This document shows positions 43,216-52,981 of a stretch of 64,000 bases of DNA, piece by piece. Both the position numbers and the translations under genes were made by a program. Source of the DNA: Pogostemon cablin (taxonomy: Eukaryota; Streptophyta; Magnoliopsida; Lamiales; Lamiaceae); contig CM042987.1 in the NCBI GenBank assembly GCA_023678885.1, forward strand, positions 30,776,927 through 30,840,926, given 5' to 3'. Within the stretch, counting starts at the first letter, position 1; each line of letters begins with the position of its first letter. The notes beneath the pieces are model-generated. The model was not told the DNA's origin and did not search any database. It saw only the letters and a list, made by a program, of their open reading frames with translations.

Positions 43216-44690
43216 CTTAATAAAATTCTCCAATTCCAAGTATATTAATTTATAGAGATTTTACTGTAACTATATTAATATATTTATGGGTAATTTAATA
43301 TGTACTATACTATATTATATACATACACGCATGTACAAATTTATCGGCTCGCATTTTCTGTGTCATTTTATGCATCATCTTCTGTGCCACACGTTATGTG
43401 ATTGACACGTAACAGAAATGGCTGTACAGAATGAATGTATAATGTGTAATATATATTGTAAGCTAATAAATAAATAAATAAATAAATAAAAATAATGTGG
43501 TTGCAGAGGTTCGAACCTTGTATCTCCCATCCCAAGAATTATCTAACAATTATCTCCTAAACAATTAATATAAACATCAATAGTTAAAAAATTATTAATA
43601 TTCCAACCAATAATGAATTGCCATCTCACACAATTGAAAAATTCATATAGCCTAAGCTTGACACAAAGTTATTTTGTTTTAATATATAAGAGGATTTAGA
43701 AGAGTGTTTGTGGAGACGAGTATGTGTCATTGGATTCAAACACATAATCGAAGTATGAAACCATTTAAATTCTCAGAAATAATTAGGCAATTAGGTATCG
43801 GTGGAAAGAAGGCAACGAAAATCAATAATGATGGTGAATCGAAGACCACTTTTTTCAAAAAATGAAGGAAGATTCTTTTGCTGATTATTTTCTTAAATGG
43901 GAGAATGAGTGCAATGAGTTCTAGAAGAATAAAGTGAATATGAATGTTAAATATATTGCTGAATCAACCATTAAAATATGGAAAATGCAACACCTCTACA
44001 AATTCGAAATCAAGAAACAGAGCAGTAAATTCCTTAGTAATCAAGAAACAAAGTAGTAAATTCCTTGTTATTGTAGCATCTTTAGTATACTAAAGGAAGT
44101 TGATGTGTCCTTTTTAGAGTAATTCTAGCTTCCTTTCTTGCTGATGTGTCCTCTTTATAATAATTTTAAGTGATTTGGCAATTTCTCATGCAATGTAGTA
44201 GTAATAATTTTATTTTTAATAATTTTTACAGAATAATTCTGGTGCTTTTATTAGGATATAATGGGGTATAAAGAGATTTTAATGACTTAATAATTGCAAA
44301 TATAACTGTTATATAGTTTCTCCTTATGATATATTGCAGTGCTACTTGCTGCTCCTATAACTGCTCATCCCATAGTACAGCTCATCACAAAATGATTTAA
44401 CTCTTATAATCATTGCTCTGCCCTTTGCAGTATACATAAAGTAATTTGCTTATCTCAATATATGAATGAGGTAGGAGCTTTCTACAAGAGATGATTTATT
44501 ATTGAAATCATTTGTGTATTTTTTTTAATGATTACACGTTCTCATCAGTCATCAGTTTTATAATAGTGAGCAAAATTTGATGTATGCTGATGAATACTCA
44601 TTTTTCATTGTTACATTAATATTATTATTTTTTAAAGTATAATGCATTTATAAATAAGATATTAATATTATTTTATTATTAAATAAAAAC
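43216..44690. other. AT-rich interior of the Helitron-bounded segment
   Basis: Contains an AAAT microsatellite (about 43463-43492) and the possible captured fragment at 43690-44090. No complete gene. Confidence 0.45.
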
Positions 44691-44820
44691 TCAATGATCT
44701 CGCGTAATACGCGGGCTACATACTAGTATAGTAAATCTCTCTCCTTTGTGCAATTTATGAAACGGAGGGAACCACCCTTAGGGAGGAAGGCGAAGGAGTG
44801 TGAACAGAGCCCCAAGAAAT

Positions 44821-45376
44821 TAGGAGTGTCAATTTGGGCCCGATTTGAGGGTATCCATCCGACCTGTACGATTTGAGTCGACCTATACCCGCTCCGAACT
44901 AAAACAGGACGGGCCGCCTCGGACCCGTTTTGAAACGGGTCGGGTTTGGGTATTACTTCAGATATGCGGGTACCCGGCCCACCCCGGACCTACCCCGTAC
45001 TAAATATAAATATTATATTTTTTATTTTTATAATCATATAAAATTCAATACTTTACTACTAATTTTATGATTATTATTATTATTTGATTTTTTTTATTTT
45101 TTTATATAATTATTACTTGAAGCTATGGAGAATGTTGAACGAGAGAGTTAGTGATTTATGACTGCCACATAAGTCTTAAGAAAATTTTTTAAAAAATTAA
45201 AAAATTAAAAAAAATAAAAAAATTAAAGGAGAGCGGGGCGGACCGGGCCCGCCCCATTTGGGTTTGGGTCTGGGACTGTATAATAAGACCTGTGCGGGTC
45301 CGGGGCATGCAATTTTGAAACGGGTCAAGTTCGAGTAGTTAGGTACCCGCCCCAAACCCGACCATTGACATCCCTA
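44821..45376. mobile_element. hAT-type non-autonomous element
   Basis: 556 bp with ends TAGGAGTGTCAAT and ATTGACATCCCTA, flanked by the 8-bp duplication CAAGAAAT (44813-44820 and 45377-45384). GC-rich subterminal regions carry GGGCCCG/CGGGT words around an AT-rich centre. No ORF. Confidence 0.92.
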
Positions 45377-45384
45377 CAAGAAAT

Positions 45385-45530
45385 GAAATGAGGGTTCCTC
45401 AATTCCTTGATTTAGATTTAAACAATTTTTTTAGGGATAATTTAGTAATTTCATTTTTAAGAAATGAGGGTTCCTCAATTCCTTGATTTAGATTTAAACA
45501 TTTTAGGGATAATTTAGTAATTTCCTTTCT
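45385..45530. repeat. Tandem duplication next to the hAT element
   Basis: Two units, each starting GAAATGAGGGTTCCTCAATT and running through TTTAGGGATAATTTAGTAAT, one with a short insertion. Confidence 0.8.
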
Positions 45531-46062
45531 AATCTTAAAGCACTGTTGGACCCATTTTATTAATACTACGTTGGGAGTCGCGTAACTTAAGCAAAAGGCT
45601 ACAATATTATCAAATGGGATCACCTATTCCATTATGTGTTTCATCTACTATTGCACTAATTAGATTTTTGACATGTGTCGTAATCAATGGTCAAATTTTC
45701 ACCCCATGCCCCAGGGGTTTAATGGTCATTAACTAGGGTATAGTTTTTTAATAGGAAAGAAGTTATGAAATAGGGAGTGGAATACCAAAGTGGAATAGGG
45801 GATTTGGGTTGCAATATTATCTACCGGGCTTAGATTTAACACAGGGCCTCTTTAAAACATTACATATGCTATCAAACACCGTAAAAGACCGAATTACATA
45901 TATGATATACCCATATTAAGTGCTATCAAACAAGGCGTTAAGGTAATATACCCATATTAATTGCTATCAAACGAGGCGTTAAGGTAATATATATCTTGTG
46001 ATCTTGTGCACTCCGATACACGGAATTCACGTTTAAGTTATATATATTTATTAATAAATATA
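45531..46062. other. AT-rich DNA with short repeats, no gene seen
   Basis: Includes about two units of a 48-bp repeat (ACCCATATTAA.TGCTATCAAA, 45908-45990). The stretch 45640-45790 resembles 52430-52550 (same words TTTAATG.TCATT, AGGGTATAGTTTTTT), so another dispersed repeat is present. Confidence 0.5.
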
Positions 46063-46338
46063 CTCCATTCGTCTATAATAAACTTCATATTTTTATTTTC
46101 ATATGTCTCACATTAAATTTCACCACCTAAAAAAAGAAATATCACATCAATCCCCATTATTAAAAGTTTATTTAATTACAAATTTATTACTCTCACATAA
46201 CACACATAACATACTTTATAATTTATTTATTACCTAAAAATACTATATTATCCTCCAAAAGTCAATAAATTTAGTTAAAAAATAATTTTTCTCAAACTTC
46301 GTATTTATAATAATGGTAAAGTTTATTATGGAATGGAG
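46063..46338. mobile_element. Stowaway-type MITE
   Basis: Ends CTCCATTCGTCTATAATAAA and (reverse) CTCCATTCCATAATAAAC, TA on the left and TG on the right. 276 bp. Confidence 0.78.
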
Positions 46339-46505
46339 TGAGCATAAACTAATGAAAAAAAAATATTAACGTTAATGGTATAGTTAAATAAAAAACAATA
46401 ATACATGTATAAAGAAACACATAATTAAAACTAATTGTTATGAAAATAAAAAAAAGGGAAAATTGAATGCATAAAGTTTAATTGTACGGATTATCAACTA
46501 TTTTG

Positions 46506-46765
46506 CTCTTTTTGTTTCACGATTACCGACACATTTTCCTTTCTTGTTCGTCCAATAAAGACATGCACACTCCTAAAATGGAAACAACAAATAATACCAA
46601 CACCATTATATTATAATAATACAATATTACAAGAATGTCACATTCTTTTTATATCATACATTTTATTCAATTAAATTACCCAAAAGCCCCCTACTTTTTC
46701 TTACATTATTACACCAAAAATTATTTTTCTTAAACAATGTGCAAATTATTTTGAAATGGAGGGAG
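46506..46765. mobile_element. Stowaway-type MITE, diverged left end
   Basis: The right end GAAATGGAGGGAG plus TA is clear. The left end (CTCTTTTTGTTTCACG) is inferred from length and the inverted TTTCA word. Confidence 0.5.
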
Positions 46766-46899
46766 TATTAAAATGTTATATCTTTTTATTAATATAATGC
46801 AAGTGCATGTATATGTTACTCCTATTATTTATTTATTTTTTAAAAAAAAGATAAACATTACTCTTAAAAGTCAACAAAATTTAATAAAATTAATATATA

Positions 46900-47156
46900 C
46901 TCTCTCCAATCCGAATTAACATTTATGTTTGCTTTCACGTAAGTTAAAAATATAATAATATTTTAATGTCTAGTGAGATGAGATAAATAATATTTAATGT
47001 GAAGTGATTAGTTGTATTATTATTATTTTATGGGAGCCCTATATGAAAAAAGTAATTGTTTTCTTTGGGCCCAACTTTAAAAAAAAAAAAGAAAATATAA
47101 ACCTTAGTTAGACAAATTAAAATGGAAAACATTAACGTTAATATGGGATGCATGGA

Positions 47157-47157
<1 letters not shown>
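46900..47157. mobile_element. Stowaway-type MITE
   Basis: Ends CTCTCTCCAATCC and GGGATGCATGGAG with TA on both sides. 258 bp. Confidence 0.82.

Positions 47158-47190
<33 letters not shown>
47158..47190. repeat. (TA)n microsatellite
   Basis: About 16 TA units, starting in the target TA of the preceding MITE, as if the duplicated TA had expanded. Confidence 0.95.
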
Positions 47191-47192
<2 letters not shown>

Positions 47193-47568
47193 CCAAATTT
47201 CGTATGTATCGTATGTATGGAGTATAAAATTGTGAAGAAGTATTAATATTAACAAGTTAACTCACTTTCATTTTCGTTATTGTAATCAACACAACACAGA
47301 ATATTTGAATATTCTACGTGGGAGGGCATTCAATTCTTGTAATAGAAGTCAAGTTATAAACACTGGAAGACCACTTTTTCCAAAAAAATTAACACACGTA
47401 CAGACTAAGTCAATTGTATGCATGTAATTTCATATATAAAGAGTACAATACATAATTCTATAACAAACACATATATACACTACTATATATTATTACCTCT
47501 TCATATATTATATAAAAATATCCTCCATATTAAAAACACAAAAAAAAAAAAAAACATAAAAAATGATG
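47191..47568. other. AT-rich upstream region of the C2 cluster
   Basis: No gene. It ends in an A-rich tract before the first C2 pseudogene copy. Confidence 0.5.
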
Positions 47569-47862
47569 ATGTGCAGAAAGTTGAGAATAACTATTGTTTC
47601 AGCAAAATGTCTTCCAGAAACCAGACTTCTCGGAAGGATGAAACGCGGAGGATTCCATCGCCGGTGAATCGAACACCGGCAAGAAAACCCCGCCGACGTG
47701 GAGGGAGAGACCAACCCCACCTGGAATTTTGACGTTGATTACGTCGTAAGTGAGTCAGCTATTCAGAAAGCAGGTGTTGAGGTTTGCATCAAACTCTTCT
47801 GCAAGAAACATATATTGAAGTCTGAAAGGGTGCTCAAAGCTGTGAATGACTCTTATGATTAA
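47569..47862 (+). pseudogene. C2-domain (SRC2-like) pseudogene copy A
   Basis: Three frames in turn carry a small C2 protein: LRITIVSAKCLPETRLLGRM, then IAGESNTGKKTP, then DVEGETNPTWNFDVDYVVSE and IKLFCKKHILKSERV, ending at TAA 47862. The order matches the intact copy at 51792 (FEITLVSAKDL ... SPSWNYTMWFPVSES ... VIKLYCERTF). At least two frameshifts occur. The C-terminal IGEV...FSYAFG part is missing here; a similar part occurs at 49142 in copy B. Confidence 0.75.
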
Positions 47863-48660
47863 GAGATAGTTTTTTGCGTGAATTATTTGGTGCTTTTTAA
47901 AATCTTGTGTGCTTTTTAATTGGCTAGTTAATTCCGCATGTTGATTAGGAAATTTGTTTTTCTATCTTTTCACTTTGAATCTATGAGCTTTTTTGTGAAT
48001 TTGTGTTTTCTTTGTGAAAAACTTGTTAGAAATTTGTTTTCTATTTTGTGCTTGTTTGTGTGTCAAACTTGCTGGGTTATAGGCTGCTCCTAGTGAGGTG
48101 GAGTATGTGCATATGTGTTAACTTTATGCTTTTGTGCCTTGTCTACTATGTGTTAGTATTTGTTATGGTTGTGTGCCATTTACATGCTTATTTGTTTTTC
48201 TAAGTGAGGTGGAGCATGTTGTGTGTTTTCGAATGTGGTGTAACATTCAATTGATGATTACTGTGTGTGCTTCTGTGTGAAGTGTCTATGTGACTTATAA
48301 ATGCTATAGCTTGTATGTCTATGTGACTAGATTATGTGTCTTTAGGATTTTGTATTCTATTCTATGTGATAAATGTTATGAATTGTGTATTCATGATCTT
48401 AGTGATCCTATGTTAGCTTTGTGCTTAGTTTATTGCTTTTTATGTGAATTGCTTGTGTGTCATGAGAACTGTGAGTTCTAATATATGTGATTACATGACT
48501 ACGTGAACTTTGTGTTTTCTTGTTAGCTTTGTGCTTTGTCCTCTTATCTTTGTAATAATGTGATATTTTGTGACTTTGTGTCAATTTCATTTGACATACT
48601 TTGTGGTTGTCAAATCGTTTTCTAGATCTTGCATTAATACTTTGTGTTTCTGTTTTGCAG
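47863..48660. other. T- and GT-rich stretch between C2 copies
   Basis: Intron-like composition (TTTGTG, TGTGCTT words), ending in TTTCTGTTTTGCAG at 48660, which would be a strong splice acceptor. It may be an intron of a decayed C2 gene; no coding sequence seen. Confidence 0.4.
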
Positions 48661-49029
48661 GTATCCGGGAGAAGGGTGCGATGATGAATTCCTAAGATGT
48701 TTTTTAAAAATCGTTAGTTAAATTTGGGCCAAGGTGGAGATTTGTTGGGCCTTGTGGCCCAATTTGTTGGTCTTCATTCTCCGGGAACCCAAATGGAGAA
48801 AGTGGAGATCACTTTCCCCTCTTTTCCTCTCCCATGCTTCCATTATTCTGACACTGCCCATGCTTCTGCCACAACCACACCTCCTTGTCTCCGGGCATAT
48901 GTTGGTGGCTGTTGCTTGTTATATTACACATGTGTGTGTGTGTTTGGGGTAGACGAGTGGAGGAGAGATGGGAGAAGGGAAGAGGTTGGAGGGGGTTCGT
49001 TCCTTCTCCTCCGGTGGGTTCCTTTGTGT
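48661..49029. other. Stretch upstream of C2 copy B
   Basis: Contains a GGGCCTTGTGGCCC inverted repeat and an ATGGAGAAAGTGGAGATCAC that resembles a C2 protein start (MEKVEIT), but no C2 motif follows in frame. Confidence 0.35.
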
Positions 49030-49576
49030 TGTTTTTTGTCAAGTTCTAAGTGAACTAGGAATCTGAGCACTCCCACCACTCCATCGTCTCCGGCGAAGCT
49101 CCGACGAGGACGACCGCATATACCCAAAAAGAACTCTTGGCATGGACGGGTTCATCGGAGAAGTCAACATTCCGGTGAAGAGGCTGTTTGATATGGGTCC
49201 GAAGGCGGACCGGGTTCTGAGTTGCCGAGTTCGTGGAACTCACAAGGGGCGACTCAACATTTTGTACAGTTTTGGTAAGAGTGTCTCCGTCCAAAAGACG
49301 GAGGTGCCGAGGAGGTCGGAGTGGAAGCATGCGATTGAGGTGGGGATGTGGATGCTGGTGGAAGGTGCAATATCTGTGTTTGCTGATGTTGTTGATGATT
49401 ATGTTGATGGATATGGATATGATGATGATCATGTTGATGAATATGGATACGATGAAGAGGAAGAGGAAGACAAAGAAAATGATGATTATGAAGATGAAGA
49501 TGGTGAAAGCAATGACAATGTTGACGAAGATGATGATGACGAGGAGGAGGAGGAAGACGAAGACGAAGAGTGGTGA
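49030..49576 (+). pseudogene. C2-domain (SRC2-like) copy B, internally deleted, with an acidic tail
   Basis: A fragment SIVSGEAPTRTTAYTQKEL (about 49080-49135) matches the first half of a C2 domain. After a frame change the last third follows in an open frame from 49142: DGFIGEVNIPVKRLFDMG, VRGTHKGRLNILYSFGK, and then about 60 residues of almost pure Asp/Glu with Gly-Tyr (DDYVDGYGYDDDHVDEYGYD onward) to TGA at 49576. The middle of the C2 domain is missing. The acidic tail comes from GAT/GAA/GAG-rich repeats, and its complement is also open, which is why a long minus ORF appears there. The 49142 ATG frame might be translated alone. Confidence 0.65.
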
Positions 49577-50025
49577 CCGTTGATTCATGGAGAATATATG
49601 AACATGCATGTCTTGACTTAGGACTTCTATCGTACTACTTAATTATACTCTTTAATTTTCCTTGTGTGTTTTTCTTTTTTGATTTTATTTTATAAAGAAA
49701 TATGAGTGTGTTGAATTTCATCAATGCAATTTTAATAAAACTACGATTAATATTTTTCTATGCTTCTTCGATCTGTTTATTCCAAAATGTTATTCGGAAT
49801 TATATGCAAAACTAAAAATATAGGCTAGAAGTTCGACTGGGCACCTTTATTTTTCACTTGAGGAGTGGTACTCATATTTTTTTTTTATTAAAAAAAAAAC
49901 AGCCAAAGTGAGTATAATTAAAGATACTCATCCATACAAGAAAAAAATATAAAAATAAAGAGATACATCTTCTACATTACACTATCAGCTTGTCGGTGAT
50001 CATAAATATATAATAAGAGTGAGGC
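49577..50025. other. 3' flank of C2 copy B, no gene seen
   Basis: AT-rich with AATAAA-like words (49735) that could serve as a polyadenylation signal for copy B. Confidence 0.4.
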
Positions 50026-50030
50026 TCCAG

Positions 50031-50190
50031 TGCACCCGGGCACACGTGCGCCTCTGTAATTTAAACCCCTAACAATACATATGTTTAAATAGAATATAGA
50101 GGGGGAGGGGTGCACCCGGGCACACGGAGCACGTGCGCTTTTAAAGTCCTAGCAATACATATGTTTAAATAGAATATAGAGGGGGAGGGA
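50031..50190. repeat. Tandem duplication starting with GTGCACCCGGGCACACG
   Basis: Two units of about 80 bp, each starting GTGCACCCGGGCACAC and ending AATAGAATATAGAGGGGGAG. The starting word resembles the ends of the repeats at 31527 and 42899. Confidence 0.75.
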
Positions 50191-50339
50191 GCTTTTGCCG
50201 CTGAGCAAGAATCAAACACCAAACCGAGAGCCTTATGACTGGCCATGAAACCATATGGCCTATAGTGTTACTTGTTCATAACTTCTCAAATAATTTATTT
50301 ATATTAAAGTTTCTTATTAATTTAATTATATTTCACAAA

Positions 50340-50694
50340 AATATCCGTCACTAAATCCATCACAAAAAATTCCGTCACTATTTTCGTCACTATAGTGAGG
50401 GAAAGGCATCCGTCACAAAAATTTCCATCACTATAGTGAGGGAAAAGCTATCAGTCACAAAAAATTTCATCACTATTTCCGTCACTATAGTGAGGAAAAG
50501 ACTCCGTCACAAAATATCCGTCACTATAGTGACGGAAAAATCCATCACAAAAAATTTCCGTTACAAACTGAGACCTTGACCAAGTGAGTTAACGGTCACT
50601 TAATTTCTGTCACAAATTTGAATTTCTGTCACAATAATCGTTACAATAGTGATGAAAATATTTTCGTCACTATCGGAGCATTTTTTTGTAGTGA
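50340..50694 (-). mobile_element. CACTA (En/Spm) transposon end
   Basis: The minus strand begins CACTACAAAAAAATGCTCC at 50694, followed by many subterminal GTGACGGA/TCCGTCACTA words in both orientations, the classic CACTA end. I cannot find the partner end, so this is a truncated copy or the other end is beyond recognition. Confidence 0.75.
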
Positions 50695-51706
50695 AATTGG
50701 TCAAAAATGAACTTTTTAAATTTCGTGTCTATAGTAACGGTGAAATATTTAAAAGTGGTGTTCCTTTTCGAAATTTCTCAAAGGTAAAGATTAATTTGAA
50801 ATAAAAGTAAGGTTCATGATTTTTATCACAATTAACACATTTTAATTAAAAAAAAACATACTTATATATTTAAACATGGAATTAATGGAAATTTATTATA
50901 CAACGAATAATTGGCCAAAATTCATAGAGTTGATCTCACGTGTCTCAGGTGCACAAAATGTGTAAGGATACAACATTTGTTTTAAATGATATACACTTTA
51001 ATTCATAAGATTACAACATTTTTTGTTCTAAAGAGTATACACGTTCATTAATTTTTTTATTTTTTTTCAAAAAATAAATGATATACTTCCTTATATTAAA
51101 GGGTACACCATTTAATACTATTAATTATTTGGATGCACAGCGACCCGAGTACACACAAATTTTAGCCAAATTCATATTAAACTATTAATTAATTAATGAA
51201 CACAATTATACCCATATGCCACCTATTCACACATAATTAAAATTTAACAATTGATTATGGAGTATATCATATTAAAATTAAATTTGAAACCAAGAGTGAA
51301 AGTGAAAGTGAAAGAATATTATTTCAACAACTAAAATATCAAGAAAGAAAATATACGAACTTATCTTGTAGTGAAAATTCTTGATTTGTTAGAGAAGACC
51401 AGAAGTTGAAATAACCGGTCATGCAAGAATTCTCCACGGAGCATTATTACCTTATAATATTGCTTATTATATTTAATTATTTAAGTGTTAGTGAATCTGA
51501 GGGATATGAAAAAGATCACTTTTGGGCAAGGATAATGAAAACTTTCAATCATTGTAAGAAGAATAATATTGAGCTAAATATCCTATTTGATAATTATGCT
51601 TTCTAGTAACTTATTACTATTCCAAGGTTCCAGCGTACTATTAGGTCTAGATATCTTTTTTAATAGTAATAAGTTAATATAAAGTTATTCCCTTATCTTT
51701 GTGTTC
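50695..51706. other. AT-rich upstream region of the intact C2 gene
   Basis: No gene I would support; a 61-codon ORF at 51421 has no recognised motif. A GTGAAA repeat is at about 51295-51312. Confidence 0.5.
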
Positions 51707-51714
51707 TATATATT
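51707..51714 (+). promoter_or_regulatory. TATA box of the C2 gene
   Basis: TATATATT 78 bases upstream of the start codon, followed by a CA-rich, stop-free leader. Spacing fits a plant promoter with a leader of about 50 nt. Confidence 0.6.
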
Positions 51715-51791
51715 CCATCCATTCCCCCAAAGAACACCATAACCAAACTCAAACAACATTAACCTTAATCCACACAAACAGTCCCAAATTA

Positions 51792-52220
51792 ATGGAGTTC
51801 AGAATGTTCGAAATAACCCTAGTTTCAGCAAAAGATCTAGAAGACGTACGAAGCTTCCGAAGCATGAGGGTGTACGCCACCGTCTCCATCGGTGGTGGGC
51901 CGGAGCAGTGGACCCCAACGTCGAACAAGCGGTGCGGAACGAGCCCGTCGTGGAACTACACGATGTGGTTCCCCGTAAGCGAGTCAATGTTGAGGAACTA
52001 CAACGCCATGCTCGTAATCAAGCTCTACTGCGAGAGGACGTTCGGAGATAGGTACGTCGGAGAAGTTTACATAACGATGAAAGAGCTTTTCGACGTGGCA
52101 GCCGACACCCGAGGAAGCTCGCCGGAGAGTTTTGCGGTGCTGAAAGGGGGATTGAATACCCGGGGGAAGTTGACGTTTTCGTATGCCTTTGGGAGAAAGG
52201 AGCTCTATTATGGCAGATAG
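51792..52220 (+). CDS. Small C2-domain protein, SRC2-like, intact
   Basis: Single-exon gene of 142 residues starting MEFRMFEITLVSAKDL. I chose this start because it opens the C2 domain directly, as in SRC2-like proteins; an in-frame ATG at 51699 would add a low-complexity Thr/His/Asn leader and lies before the TATA box. Domain order: first strand FEITLVSAKDLEDV, RVYATVSIGGG, SPSWNYTMWFPVSES, VIKLYCERTFGDRYVGEVYI, GKLTFSYAFG. Such proteins bind Ca2+ and/or membrane lipids and respond to stress in plants. It lacks the Gly/Pro/Tyr-rich tail of longer SRC2 proteins. Several Ca2+-ligand Asp positions are not obvious, so Ca2+ binding is uncertain. Two broken relatives lie upstream, indicating local duplication. 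Codon use is GC-rich compared with its surroundings. Confidence 0.85.
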   Translation: MEFRMFEITLVSAKDLEDVRSFRSMRVYATVSIGGGPEQWTPTSNKRCGTSPSWNYTMWFPVSESMLRNYNAMLVIKLYCERTFGDRYVGEVYITMKELFDVAADTRGSSPESFAVLKGGLNTRGKLTFSYAFGRKELYYGR

Positions 52221-52657
52221 GTTGTATATGTAGTAGTGTACCCTTTTGTTGTTCCACTTCTTTACTATTTAATGTACAAAAAAAAAAAAACATGTAATTA
52301 TGAAAGAAATTACAGTACCCTTTAAGGTTATTTAATTAAAGGAAACTTTATACTCCCTACGTATTTTCAGCAAATGAGATCACTTGTTACACGATGATGT
52401 TTCATCTCATGTTACACAAATGAAATAGTTGCCACGTATCATAATCAAAGACCAAAATTCAATACATGTCCCAAGAGTTTAATGATCATTTGTAGGGTAT
52501 AGTTTTTTTATATAGGGTAATACCAATGAAACATGAAATGTGTAATAGGAAATTCAACTTGTATTTTCAGAGGAGTTGCACATTAATTATTTGGATGTTA
52601 CACCTAATAGTTACATTTTTTTTAATTATAACTCGCACAAAACAATTAGGGTAAATA
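52221..52657. other. 3' flank of the C2 gene
   Basis: Short 3' UTR, then a dispersed repeat (about 52430-52550) related to 45640-45790. No gene. Confidence 0.45.
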
Positions 52658-52883
52658 CTCCCTCCCTCCCATTCAAGGAGGATATTTTTTCTATTTTGGT
52701 CATTCCACCCAAAGGGTCCCTTTTCTTTTTTACACACATGAGACCCACACACCCTCTCTAATATAATTAAAATATGGAGCTTATACTCTCACTAAAATAA
52801 CTACTCACTACACATTAAATAATAATACACCTTAATCTACGTGCAAAAAAGCAAAAGCCTCTCTTACGCCGAGACGGAAGGAT
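52658..52883. mobile_element. Stowaway-type MITE
   Basis: Ends CTCCCTCCCTCCCATTC and GAGACGGAAGGAT with TA on both sides. The right end is mutated. Confidence 0.75.
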
Positions 52884-52981
52884 TATGCTCTTTAGTTGGG
52901 CAAATGACGTGGCATAATATTTCTTCTTTCTCCCTAATTTAAAGCATGACTAACAACTTGGACATTGACAAGAATCAGAGG

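Larger units (their letters stand above)
42574..44726. mobile_element. Segment bounded by two outward-facing Helitron-like 3' ends
   Basis: On the plus strand the right end has a hairpin (CTCGCG-TAATA-CGCGGG, 44699-44715), then 11 bases ending CTAG at 44726, then T. On the minus strand the left end has a hairpin (CCCGC...GCGGG, 42601-42585), then 11 bases ending CTAG at 42574, then T. This is the Helitron 3' terminus pattern at both sides. I cannot find the 5' TC ends. The interior at 43690-44090 may hold a captured fragment (MKEDSFADYFLKWENECNEF) of unknown origin. Confidence 0.55.

Noticed and set aside
49055..49609. 184-residue minus ORF, Ile/Phe/Val-rich
   Set aside because: Complement of the acidic repeat and the C2 fragment.
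51421..51606. 61-codon ORF upstream of the C2 gene
   Set aside because: No recognisable motif, AT-rich codons, length expected by chance.
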